Shown here: one piece after another, positions 53,501 through 64,000 of the stretch
Layout: every line of letters begins with the position of its first letter
Numbering within the stretch: position 1 is the first letter of the stretch
Assembly: GCA_963082975.1 (NCBI GenBank)
Contig: OY720350.1
Span: 12,122,910-12,186,909, forward strand
Origin: Labia minor
Lineage: Eukaryota > Arthropoda > Insecta > Dermaptera > Spongiphoridae
DNA: 64,000 nucleotides
Reading direction: 5' to 3'
Notes under the pieces: generated by a model
Told to the model about the DNA's origin: nothing
Databases searched by the model: none
What the model saw: the letters and a program-made list of their open reading frames with translations, nothing else
Made by a program: the position numbers and the translations under genes

Positions 53501-56500
53501 ATTATTGATATTTCTGATGAATAATTATTTTTTTATGCCGAAAACCTAGGGTCATCCTACGATGACCTTTCATAATTTTTACGGTAAAATTAAACAATGA
53601 AATTTTTAAAAATAAATAATATATTCGTTCATTTTACATCATAAAAATATTAAAAAAATATATTATTCATATTTATTACTAAAAATTATTTTTTTATGCC
53701 GAAAACCTAAGGTCATCCTACGATGACCTTTCATAATTTTTACGGTAAAATTAAACAATGAAATTTTTAAAAATAAATAATATATTCGTTATTTTACATC
53801 ATAAAAATATTAAAAAAATATATTATTCATATTTATTACTAAAAATTATTTTTTTATGCCGAAAACCTAAGGTCATCCTACGATGACCTTTCATAATTTT
53901 TTCGGTAAAATTAAAAAATTAAATTTTTAAAAATAAATAATAAATTCGTTCATTTTACATCATAAAAATATTAAAAAAATATATTATTGATATTTCTGAT
54001 GAATAATTATTTTTTATGCCGAAAATCTAGGGTCATCCTACGATGACCTTTCATAATTTTTTTCTGTAAAATTAAAAAATGAAATGTTTTAAAAAAAATA
54101 ATAAATTCGTTCATTTTACATCATAAAAATATTAAAAAATATATTATTCATATTTCTTTGTAAAAATTATTTTTTTATGTCGAAAACCCAGGGGTCATCC
54201 TACGATGACCTTTCACAATTTTTACGGTAAGATTAAAAAATGAAATGTTTAAAAAAAATAATAAATTCGTTCATTTACATCATAAAAATATTAAAAAAAT
54301 ATATTATTCATATTTATTACTAAAAATTATTTTTTTATGCCGAAAACCTAAGGTCAACCTACGATGACCTTTCATAATTTTTTCGGTAAAATTAAAAAAT
54401 GAAATTTTTAAAAATAAATAATAAATTCGTTCATTTTACATCATAAAAATATTAAAAAAATATATTATTCATATTTGTAATTAAAAATTATTTTTTTATG
54501 CCGAAAACCTAGGGGTCATCCTACGATGACCTTTCATAATTTTTTCTGTAAAATTTAAAAATGAAATGTTTTAAAAAAAATAATAAATTCGTTCATTTTA
54601 CATCATAAAAATATTAAAAAAATATATTATTGATATTTCTGATGAATAATTATTTTTTATGCCGAAAATCTAGGGTCATCCTACGATGACCTTTCATAAT
54701 TTTTTCGGTAAAATTAAAAAATGAAATGTTTTAAAAAAAATAATAAATTCGTTCATTTTACATCATAAAAAATATTAAAAAAATATATTATTCATATTTA
54801 TTACTAAAAATTATTTTTTTATGCCGAAAACCTAAGGTCATCCTACGATGACCTTTCATAATTTTTACGGTAAAATTAAACAATGAAATTTTTAAAAATA
54901 AATAATATATTCGTTATTTTACATCATAAAAATATTAAAAAATATATTATTCATATTTCTTAGTAAAAATTATTTTTTTATGCCGAAAACCTAGGGGTCA
55001 TCCTACGATGACCTTTCATAATTTTTACGGTAAGATTAAAAAATGAAATGTTTTATAAAAAATAATAAATTCGTTCATTTTACATCATAAAAATATTAAA
55101 AAAATATATTATTCATATTTATTACTAAAAATTATTTTTTTATGCCGAAAACCTAAGGTCATCCTACGATGACCTTTCATAATTTTTTCGGTAAAATTAA
55201 AAAATGAAATTTTTAAAAATAAATAATAAATTCGTTCATTTTACATTATAAAAATATTAAAAAAATATATTATTGATATTTCTGATGAATAATTATTTTT
55301 TTATGCCGAAAACCTAGGGTCATCCTACGATGACCTTTCATAATTTTTACGGTAAAATTAAACAATGAAATTTTTAAAAATAAATAATATATTCGTTCAT
55401 TTTACATCATAAAAATATTAAAAAAATATATTATTCATATTTATTACTAAAAATTATTTTTTTATGCCGAAAACCTAAGGTCATCCTACGATGACCTTTC
55501 ATAATTTTTTCGGTAAAATTAAAAAATTAAATTTTTAAAAATAAATAATAAATTCGTTCATTTTACATCATAAAAATATTAAAAAATATATTATTCATAT
55601 TTCTTAGTAAAAATTATTTTTTTATGCCGAAAACCTAGGGTCATCCTACGATGACCTTTCATAATTTTTACGGTAAGATTAAAAAATGAAATGTTTTATA
55701 AAAAATAATAAATTCGTTCATTTTACATCATAAAAATATTAAAAAAATATATTATTCATATTTATTACTAAAAATTATTTTTTTATGCCGAAAACCTAAG
55801 GTCATCCTACGATGACCTTTCATAATTTTTTCGGTAAAATTAAAAAATGAAATTTTTAAAAATAAATAATAAATTCGTTCATTTTACATCATAAAAATAT
55901 TAAAAAAATATATTATTCATATTTGTAATTAAAAATTATTTTTTTATGCCGAAAACCTAGGGTCATCCTACGATGACCTTTCATAATTTTTTCTGTAAAA
56001 TTAAAAAATGAAATGTTTTAAAAAAAATAATAAATTCGTTCATTTTACATCATAAAAATATTAAAAAAATATATTATTGATATTTCTGATGAATAATTAT
56101 TTTTTATGCCGAAAATCTAGGGTCATCCTACGATGACCTTTCATAATTTTTTCTGTAAAATTAAAAAATGAAATGTTTTAAAAAAAATAATAAATTCGTT
56201 CATTTTACATCATAAAATTATTAAAAAAATATATTATTGATATTTCTGATGAATAATTATTTTTTATGCCGAAAATCTAGGGTCATCCTACGATGACACT
56301 TCATAATTTTTTCGGTAAAATTAAAAAATGAAATGTTTTAAAAAAAATAATAAATTCGTTCATTTTACATTATAAAAATATTAAAAAAATATATTATTGA
56401 TATTTCTGATGAATAATTATTTTTTTATGCCGAAAACCTAGGGTCATCCTACGATGACCTTTCATAATTTTTACGGTAAAATTAAACAATGAAATTTTTA

Positions 56501-56531
56501 AAAATAAATAATATATTCGTTCATTTTACAT
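50474..56531 (+). repeat. ~6.06-kb higher-order repeat, copy 1
   Basis: It starts with a 115-bp truncated monomer and is followed by a second copy at an offset of 6058 bp. Tags are the truncation junction (50501, 56559), aaaagaaat (50709, 56767), cgtttatttt (51058, 57116), tttgtaatta (52230, 58288), gatgacactt (52597, 58655) and gtcgaaaaccca (54179, 60237). Its first 1.7 kb matches about 44440-46130 at an offset of 6057. It has one more monomer than copy 2 in the 54.8-55.6 kb interval, and a cluster of single-base indels between 52.6 and 55.0 kb. Confidence 0.85.
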
Positions 56532-56646
56532 CATAAAAATATTAAAAAAATATATTATTCATCCTACGATGACCTTTCACAATTTTTACGGTAAGATTAA
56601 AAAATGAAATGTTTTAAAAAAAATAATAAATTCGTTCATTTTACAT
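56532..56646 (+). repeat. Truncated 115-bp monomer, second copy
   Basis: It has the same junction and length as 50474-50588, located 6058 bp downstream. A deletion arising twice at the same base is unlikely, so this was duplicated along with the 6-kb unit. Confidence 0.9.
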
Positions 56647-59600
56647 CATAAAAATATTAAAAAAATATATTATTCATATTTATTACTAAAAATTATTTTT
56701 TTATGCCGAAAACCTAAGGTCATCCTACGATGACCTTTCATAATTTTTTCGGTAAAATTAAAAAAAGAAATTTTTAAAAATAAATAATAAATTCGTTCAT
56801 TTTACATCATAAAAATATTAAAAAAATATATTATTCATATTTGTAATTAAAAATTATTTTTTTATGCCGAAAACCTAGGGTCATCCTACGATGACCTTTC
56901 ATAATTTTTTCTGTAAAATTTAAAAATGAAATGTTTTAAAAAAAATAATAAATTCGTTCATTTTACATCATAAAAATATTAAAAAAATATATTATTGATA
57001 TTTCTGATGAATAATTATTTTTTATGCCGAAAATCTAGGGTCATCCTACGATGACCTTTCATAATTTTTTCTGTAAAATTAAAAAATGAAATGTTTTAAA
57101 AAAAATAATAAATTCGTTTATTTTACATCATAAAATTATTAAAAAAATATATTATTGATATTTCTGATGAATAATTATTTTTTATGCCGAAAATCTAGGG
57201 TCATCCTACGATGACCTTTCATAATTTTTTCGGTAAAATTAAAAAATGAAATGTTTTAAAAAAAATAATAAATTCGTTCATTTTACATCATAAAAATATT
57301 AAAAAAATATATTATTCATATTTATTACTAAAAATTATTTTTTTATGCCGAAAACCTAAGGTCATCCTACGATGACCTTTCATAATTTTTTCGGTAAAAT
57401 TAAAAAATGAAATTTTTAAAAATAAATAATAAATTCGTTCATTTTACATTATAAAAATATTAAAAAAATATATTATTGATATTTCTGATGAATAATTATT
57501 TTTTTATGCCGAAAACCTAGGGTCATCCTACGATGACCTTTCATAATTTTTACGGTAAAATTAAACAATGAAATTTTTAAAAATAAATAATATATTCGTT
57601 CATTTTACATCATAAAAATATTAAAAAAATATATTATTCATATTTATTACTAAAAATTATTTTTTTATGCCGAAAACCTAAGGTCATCCTACGATGACCT
57701 TTCATAATTTTTTCGGTAAAATTAAAAAATGAAATTTTTAAAAATAAATAATAAATTCGTTCATTTTACATCATAAAAATATTAAAAAAATATATTATTG
57801 ATATTTCTAATGAATAATTATTTTTTATGCCGAAAATCTAGGGTCATCCTACGATGACCTTTCATAATTTTTTCGGTAAAATTAAACAATGAAATTTTTA
57901 AAAATAAATAATATATTCGTTCATTTTAAATCATAAAAATATTAAAAAAATATATTATTCATATTTATTACTAAAAATTATTTTTTTATGCCGAAAACCT
58001 AAGGTCATCCTACGATGACCTTTCATAATTTTTTCGGTAAAATTAAAAAATGAAATTTTTAAAAATAAATAATAAATTCGTTCATTTTACATCATAAAAA
58101 TATTAAAAAAATATATTATTGATATTTCTGATGAATAATTATTTTTTATGCCGAAAATCTTGGGTCATCCTACGATGACCTTTCATAATTTTTTCGGTAA
58201 AATTAAAAAATGAAATTTTTAAAAATAAATAATAAATTCGTTCATTTTACATCATAAAAATATTAAAAAAATATATTATTCATATTTGTAATTAAAAATT
58301 ATTTTTTTATGCCGAAAACCTAGGGTCATCCTACGATGACCTTTCATAATTTTTTCTGTAAAATTAAAAAATGAAATGTTTTAAAAAAAATAATAAATTC
58401 GTTCATTTTACATCATAAAAATATTAAAAAAATATATTATTGATATTTCTGATGAATAATTATTTTTTATGCCGAAAATCTAGGGTCATCCTACGATGAC
58501 CTTTCATAATTTTTTCTGTAAAATTAAAAAATGAAATGTTTTAAAAAAAATAATAAATTCGTTCATTTTACATCATAAAATTATTAAAAAAATATATTAT
58601 TGATATTTCTGATGAATAATTATTTTTTATGCCGAAAATCTAGGGTCATCCTACGATGACACTTCATAATTTTTTCGGTAAAATTAAAAAATGAAATGTT
58701 TTAAAAAAAATAATAAATTCGTTCATTTTACATTATAAAAATATTAAAAAAATATATTATTGATATTTCTGATGAATAATTATTTTTTTATGCCGAAAAC
58801 CTAGGGTCATCCTACGATGACCTTTCATAATTTTTACGGTAAAATTAAACAATGAAATTTTTAAAAATAAATAATATATTCGTTCATTTTACATCATAAA
58901 AATATTAAAAAAATATATTATTCATATTTCTAATTAAAAATTATTTTTTTATGCCGAAAACTTAGGGTCATCCTACGATGACCTTTCATAATTTTTTCTG
59001 TAAAATTAAAAAATGAAATGTTTTAAAAAAAATAATAAATTCGTTCATTTTACATCATAAAATTATTAAAAAAATATATTATTGATATTTCTGATGAATA
59101 ATTATTTTTTATGCCGAAAATCTAGCGTCATCCTACGATGACCTTTCATAATTTTTTCGGTAAAATTAAACAATGAAATTTTTAAAAATAAATAATATAT
59201 TCGTTCATTTTAAATCATAAAAATATTAAAAAAATATATTATTCATATTTATTACTAAAAATTATTTTTTTATGCCGAAAACCTAAGGTCATCCTACGAT
59301 GACCTTTCATAATTTTTTCGGTAAAATTAAAAAATGAAATTTTTAAAAATAAATAATAAATTCGTTCATTTTACATTATAAAAATATTAAAAAAATATAT
59401 TATTCATATTTGTAATTAAAAATTATTTTTTTATGCCGAAAACCTAGGGTCATCCTACGATGACCTTTCATAATTTTTTCTGTAAAATTAAAAAATGAAA
59501 TGTTTTAAAAAAAATAATAAATTCGTTCATTTTACATTATAAAAATATTAAAAAAATATATTATTGATATTTCTGATGAATAATTATTTTTTTATGCCGA

Positions 59601-62453
59601 AAACCTAGGGTCATCCTACGATGACCTTTCATAATTTTTACGGTAAAATTAAACAATGAAATTTTTAAAAATAAATAATATATTCGTTCATTTTACATCA
59701 TAAAAATATTAAAAAAATATATTATTCATATTTATTACTAAAAATTATTTTTTTATGCCGAAAACCTAAGGTCATCCTACGATGACCTTTCATAATTTTT
59801 ACGGTAAAATTAAACAATGAAATTTTTAAAAATAAATAATATATTCGTTATTTTACATCATAAAAATATTAAAAAAATATATTATTCATATTTATTACTA
59901 AAAATTATTTTTTTATGCCGAAAACCTAAGGTCATCCTACGATGACCTTTCATAATTTTTTCGGTAAAATTAAAAAATTAAATTTTTAAAAATAAATAAT
60001 AAATTCGTTCATTTTACATCATAAAAATATTAAAAAAATATATTATTGATATTTCTGATGAATAATTATTTTTTATGCCGAAAATCTAGGGTCATCCTAC
60101 GATGACCTTTCATAATTTTTTCTGTAAAATTAAAAAATGAAATGTTTTAAAAAAAATAATAAATTCGTTCATTTTACATCATAAAAATATTAAAAAATAT
60201 ATTATTCATATTTCTTTGTAAAAATTATTTTTTTATGTCGAAAACCCAGGGTCATCCTACGATGACCTTTCACAATTTTTACGGTAAGATTAAAAAATGA
60301 AATGTTTTAAAAAAAATAATAAATTCGTTCATTTTACATCATAAAAATATTAAAAAAATATATTATTCATATTTATTACTAAAAATTATTTTTTTATGCC
60401 GAAAACCTAAGGTCAACCTACGATGACCTTTCATAATTTTTTCGGTAAAATTAAAAAATGAAATTTTTAAAAATAAATAATAAATTCGTTCATTTTACAT
60501 CATAAAAATATTAAAAAAATATATTATTCATATTTGTAATTAAAAATTATTTTTTTATGCCGAAAACCTAGGGTCATCCTACGATGACCTTTCATAATTT
60601 TTTCTGTAAAATTTAAAAATGAAATGTTTTAAAAAAAATAATAAATTCGTTCATTTTACATCATAAAAATATTAAAAAAATATATTATTGATATTTCTGA
60701 TGAATAATTATTTTTTATGCCGAAAATCTAGGGTCATCCTACGATGACCTTTCATAATTTTTTCGGTAAAATTAAAAAATGAAATGTTTTAAAAAAAATA
60801 ATAAATTCGTTCATTTTACATCATAAAAATATTAAAAAAATATATTATTCATATTTATTACTAAAAATTATTTTTTTATGCCGAAAACCTAAGGTCATCC
60901 TACGATGACCTTTCATAATTTTTTCGGTAAAATTAAAAAATGAAATTTTTAAAAATAAATAATAAATTCGTTCATTTTACATTATAAAAATATTAAAAAA
61001 ATATATTATTGATATTTCTGATGAATAATTATTTTTTTATGCCGAAAACCTAGGGTCATCCTACGATGACCTTTCATAATTTTTACGGTAAAATTAAACA
61101 ATGAAATTTTTAAAAATAAATAATATATTCGTTCATTTTACATCATAAAAATATTAAAAAAATATATTATTCATATTTATTACTAAAAATTATTTTTTTA
61201 TGCCGAAAACCTAAGGTCATCCTACGATGACCTTTCATAATTTTTTCGGTAAAATTAAAAAATTAAATTTTTAAAAATAAATAATAAATTCGTTCATTTT
61301 ACATCATAAAAATATTAAAAAAATATATTATTGATATTTCTGATGAATAATTATTTTTTATGCCGAAAATCTAGGGTCATCCTACGATGACCTTTCATAA
61401 TTTTTTCGGTAAAATTAAAAAATGAAATTTTTAAAAATAAATAATAAATTCGTTCATTTTACATCATAAAAATATTAAAAAATATATTATTCATATTTCT
61501 TAGTAAAAATTATTTTTTTATGCCGAAAACCTAGGGTCATCCTACGATGACCTTTCATAATTTTTACGGTAAGTTTAAAAAATGAAATGTTTTATAAAAA
61601 ATAATAAATTCGTTCATTTTACATCATAAAAATATTAAAAAAATATATTATTCATATTTATTACTAAAAATTATTTTTTTATGCCGAAAACCTAAGGTCA
61701 TCCTACGATGACCTTTCATAATTTTTTCGGTAAAATTAAAAAATGAAATTTTTAAAAATAAATAATAAATTCGTTCATTTTACATCATAAAAATATTAAA
61801 AAAATATATTATTCATATTTGTAATTAAAAATTATTTTTTTATGCCGAAAACCTAGGGTCATCCTACGATGACCTTTCATAATTTTTTCTGTAAAATTAA
61901 AAAATGAAATGTTTTAAAAAAAATAATAAATTCGTTCATTTTACATCATAAAAATATTAAAAAAATATATTATTGATATTTCTGATGAATAATTATTTTT
62001 TATGCCGAAAATCTAGGGTCATCCTACGATGACCTTTCATAATTTTTTCTGTAAAATTAAAAAATGAAATGTTTTAAAAAAAATAATAAATTCGTTCATT
62101 TTACATCATAAAATTATTAAAAAAATATATTATTGATATTTCTGATGAATAATTATTTTTTATGCCGAAAATCTAGGGTCATCCTACGATGACACTTCAT
62201 AATTTTTTCGGTAAAATTAAAAAATGAAATGTTTTAAAAAAAATAATAAATTCGTTCATTTTACATTATAAAAATATTAAAAAAATATATTATTGATATT
62301 TCTGATGAATAATTATTTTTTTATGCCGAAAACCTAGGGTCATCCTACGATGACCTTTCATAATTTTTACGGTAAAATTAAACAATGAAATTTTTAAAAA
62401 TAAATAATATATTCGTTCATTTTACATCATAAAAATATTAAAAAAATATATTA
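56532..62453 (+). repeat. ~6-kb higher-order repeat, copy 2
   Basis: It repeats copy 1 (50474-56531), including the truncated monomer at 56532-56646, but lacks the extra monomer, so gatgacactt near the end is 5896 rather than 6058 bp from its partner (56292, 62188). At about 62453 the sequence leaves this alignment and continues as a copy of 58920 onward. The homopolymer indels of copy 1 are absent here. Confidence 0.85.
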
Positions 62454-63490
62454 TTCATATTTCTAATTAAAAATTATTTTTTTATGCCGAAAACTTAGGG
62501 TCATCCTACGATGACCTTTCATAATTTTTTCTGTAAAATTAAAAAATGAAATGTTTTAAAAAAAATAATAAATTCGTTCATTTTACATCATAAAATTATT
62601 AAAAAAATATATTATTGATATTTCTGATGAATAATTATTTTTTATGCCGAAAATCTAGGGTCATCCTACGATGACCTTTCATAATTTTTTCGGTAAAATT
62701 AAACAATGAAATTTTTAAAAATAAATAATATATTCGTTCATTTTAAATCATAAAAATATTAAAAAAATATATTATTCATATTTATTACTAAAAATTATTT
62801 TTTTATGCCGAAAACCTAAGGTCATCCTACGATGACCTTTCATAATTTTTTCGGTAAAATTAAAAAATGAAATTTTTAAAAATAAATAATAAATTCGTTC
62901 ATTTTACATTATAAAAATATTAAAAAAATATATTATTCATATTTGTAATTAAAAATTATTTTTTTATGCCGAAAACCTAGGGTCATCCTACGATGACCTT
63001 TCATAATTTTTTCTGTAAAATTAAAAAATGAAATGTTTTAAAAAAAATAATAAATTCGTTCATTTTACATTATAAAAATATTAAAAAAATATATTATTGA
63101 TATTTCTGATGAATAATTATTTTTTTATGCCGAAAACCTAGGGTCATCCTACGATGACCTTTCATAATTTTTACGGTAAAATTAAACAATGAAATTTTTA
63201 AAAATAAATAATATATTCGTTCATTTTACATCATAAAAATATTAAAAAAATATATTATTCATATTTATTACTAAAAATTATTTTTTTATGCCGAAAACCT
63301 AAGGTCATCCTACGATGACCTTTCATAATTTTTACGGTAAAATTAAACAATGAAATTTTTAAAAATAAATAATATATTCGTTATTTTACATCATAAAAAT
63401 ATTAAAAAAATATATTATTCATATTTATTACTAAAAATTATTTTTTTATGCCGAAAACCTAAGGTCATCCTACGATGACCTTTCATAATT
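62453..63490 (+). repeat. Partial re-duplication of 58920-59957 (offset 3533)
   Basis: The type A aaaacttaggg monomer, the H-B, the C with attttaaatcata, the D starting tataaaa, tB2 and two C monomers with the cgttatttt deletion follow in the same order as at 58920-59957. Both alignments part near 63490, where this copy has ttctgtaaaattt and the earlier one ttcggtaaaattaaaaaatt. One difference is agggtc near 62655 against agcgtc near 59124 and 53066. Confidence 0.8.
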
Positions 63491-63712
63491 TTTTCTGTAA
63501 AATTTAAAAATGAAATGTTTTAAAAAAAATAATAAATTCGTTCATTTTACATCATAAAAATATTAAAAAAATATATTATTGATATTTCTGATGAATAATT
63601 ATTTTTTATGCCGAAAATCTAGGGTCATCCTACGATGACCTTTCATAATTTTTTCTGTAAAATTAAAAAATGAAATGTTTTAAAAAAAATAATAAATTCG
63701 TTCATTTTACAT

Positions 63713-63872
63713 CATAAAATTATTAAAAAAATATATTATTGATATTTCTGATGAATAATTATTTTTTATGCCGAAAACCTAAGGTCATCCTACGATGACC
63801 TTTCATAATTTTTTCGGTAAAATTAAAAAATGAAATTTTTAAAAATAAATAATAAATTCGTTCATTTTACAT
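63713..63872 (+). repeat. Chimeric monomer, H-B left half with C right half
   Basis: It starts cataaaattatt with gatatttctgatgaataa and the six-T run of B, then switches to aaaacctaaggtc and ttcggtaaaatt of C. The exchange point lies between the T run and the dyad. Confidence 0.8.
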
Positions 63873-64000
63873 TATAAAAATATTAAAAAAATATATTATT
63901 GATATTTCTGATGAATAATTATTTTTTTATGCCGAAAACCTAGGGTCATCCTACGATGACCTTTCATAATTTTTACGGTAAAATTAAACAATGAAATTTT

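Larger units (their letters stand above)
1..64000 (+). repeat. AT-rich ~160-bp satellite DNA, continuous head-to-tail array
   Basis: Starts of the motif cataaaa fall at 1, 161, 321, 482, 642, 802, 963 and 1123, and continue at 160-161 bp intervals to the right edge. A typical unit has 29 G/C in 161 bp, about 18% GC. The orientation markers atgccgaaaa and aaattcgttcattttacat always read on the + strand, so I see no inversions. No unrelated sequence interrupts the array, and it runs off both ends. All stretches without genes in this window are therefore satellite. Arrays of nucleosome-sized monomers with higher-order repeats are typical of eukaryotic centromeres and pericentromeres; that assignment is inference, as no centromeric mark can be read from sequence. 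The family was not recognised by name. Confidence 0.98.

Noticed and set aside
1..64000. CRISPR array
   Set aside because: There is regular spacing, but the whole 160-bp unit is repeated, with no unique spacers between short repeats and no cas genes.
1..64000. Transposon or LTR insertion, rRNA or tRNA gene
   Set aside because: Reading the window shows the monomer phase unbroken, apart from 1-3 bp length changes and the two 115-bp truncated units. No foreign sequence long enough for an element or RNA gene was found.
1..64000. Mitochondrial, plastid or bacterial AT-rich genome
   Set aside because: There are no coding regions in 64 kb, and a homogenised 160-bp higher-order satellite is not known from those genomes.

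Overview
The whole 64-kb window is one uninterrupted tandem satellite DNA array. It contains no gene, RNA gene, CRISPR array or transposon that I can support. The repeating unit is about 160-161 bp and roughly 82% A+T. It is arranged strictly head-to-tail in one orientation from base 1 to base 64000, about 398 monomers judging by the measured spacings. Both ends of the window lie inside the array. Array size, nucleosome-scale monomer and multi-level higher-order repeats (HORs) point to a eukaryotic chromosome, most likely centromeric or pericentromeric heterochromatin in a long-read assembly. I cannot name the species or clade from this sequence.

Each monomer has three parts. First comes an A/T-rich segment starting cataaaaatatt. 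Next is a short variable zone of about 15 bp that defines monomer types. The third part is better conserved: atgccgaaaa, then the dyad GGTCATC-CTAC-GATGACC, an AATTTT...AAAATT inverted repeat, and aaattcgttcattttacat. I distinguish nine recurring types: A (ctaattaaaaa), B (gatatttctgatgaataa), H-B (B with cataaaattatt), tB2 (B-like, starting tataaaa), C (tttattact, with aaggtc), D (tttgtaatta), E (cttactaaa, with ttaaggt), F (ggtgatat, broken dyad) and G (one A shorter, cttagt or ctttgt, ggtaagatt).

These types are ordered into HORs that change along the window. Left to right I see: a 9-mer of 1447/1448 bp (642-3536); a 16-mer of 2573 bp (3858 to about 7830); a 17-mer of 2736 bp (6913 to about 13290); a patchwork made from earlier segments (about 13290-18657); an 11-mer of 1769 bp in three copies (19139-24446); a 9-mer of 1448 bp in three copies (31836-36179); a 16-mer of 2571 bp in two copies (35698-40839); a 14-monomer, 2248-bp offset (46138 to about 49510); and a roughly 6058-bp duplication with a truncated monomer (50474 to about 62453). 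A 5.1-kb segment at 24447 to about 29530 recurs at 39714 to about 44950. F monomers occur only from 1.8 to 40.6 kb and G monomers only from 26 kb onward, so the window records successive waves of amplification.

The features most likely to matter functionally are the near-invariant dyad, the partition into conserved and variable zones, and the layered HOR history. The only open reading frame of any size (44427-44618, 63 codons) is satellite sequence read through by chance.
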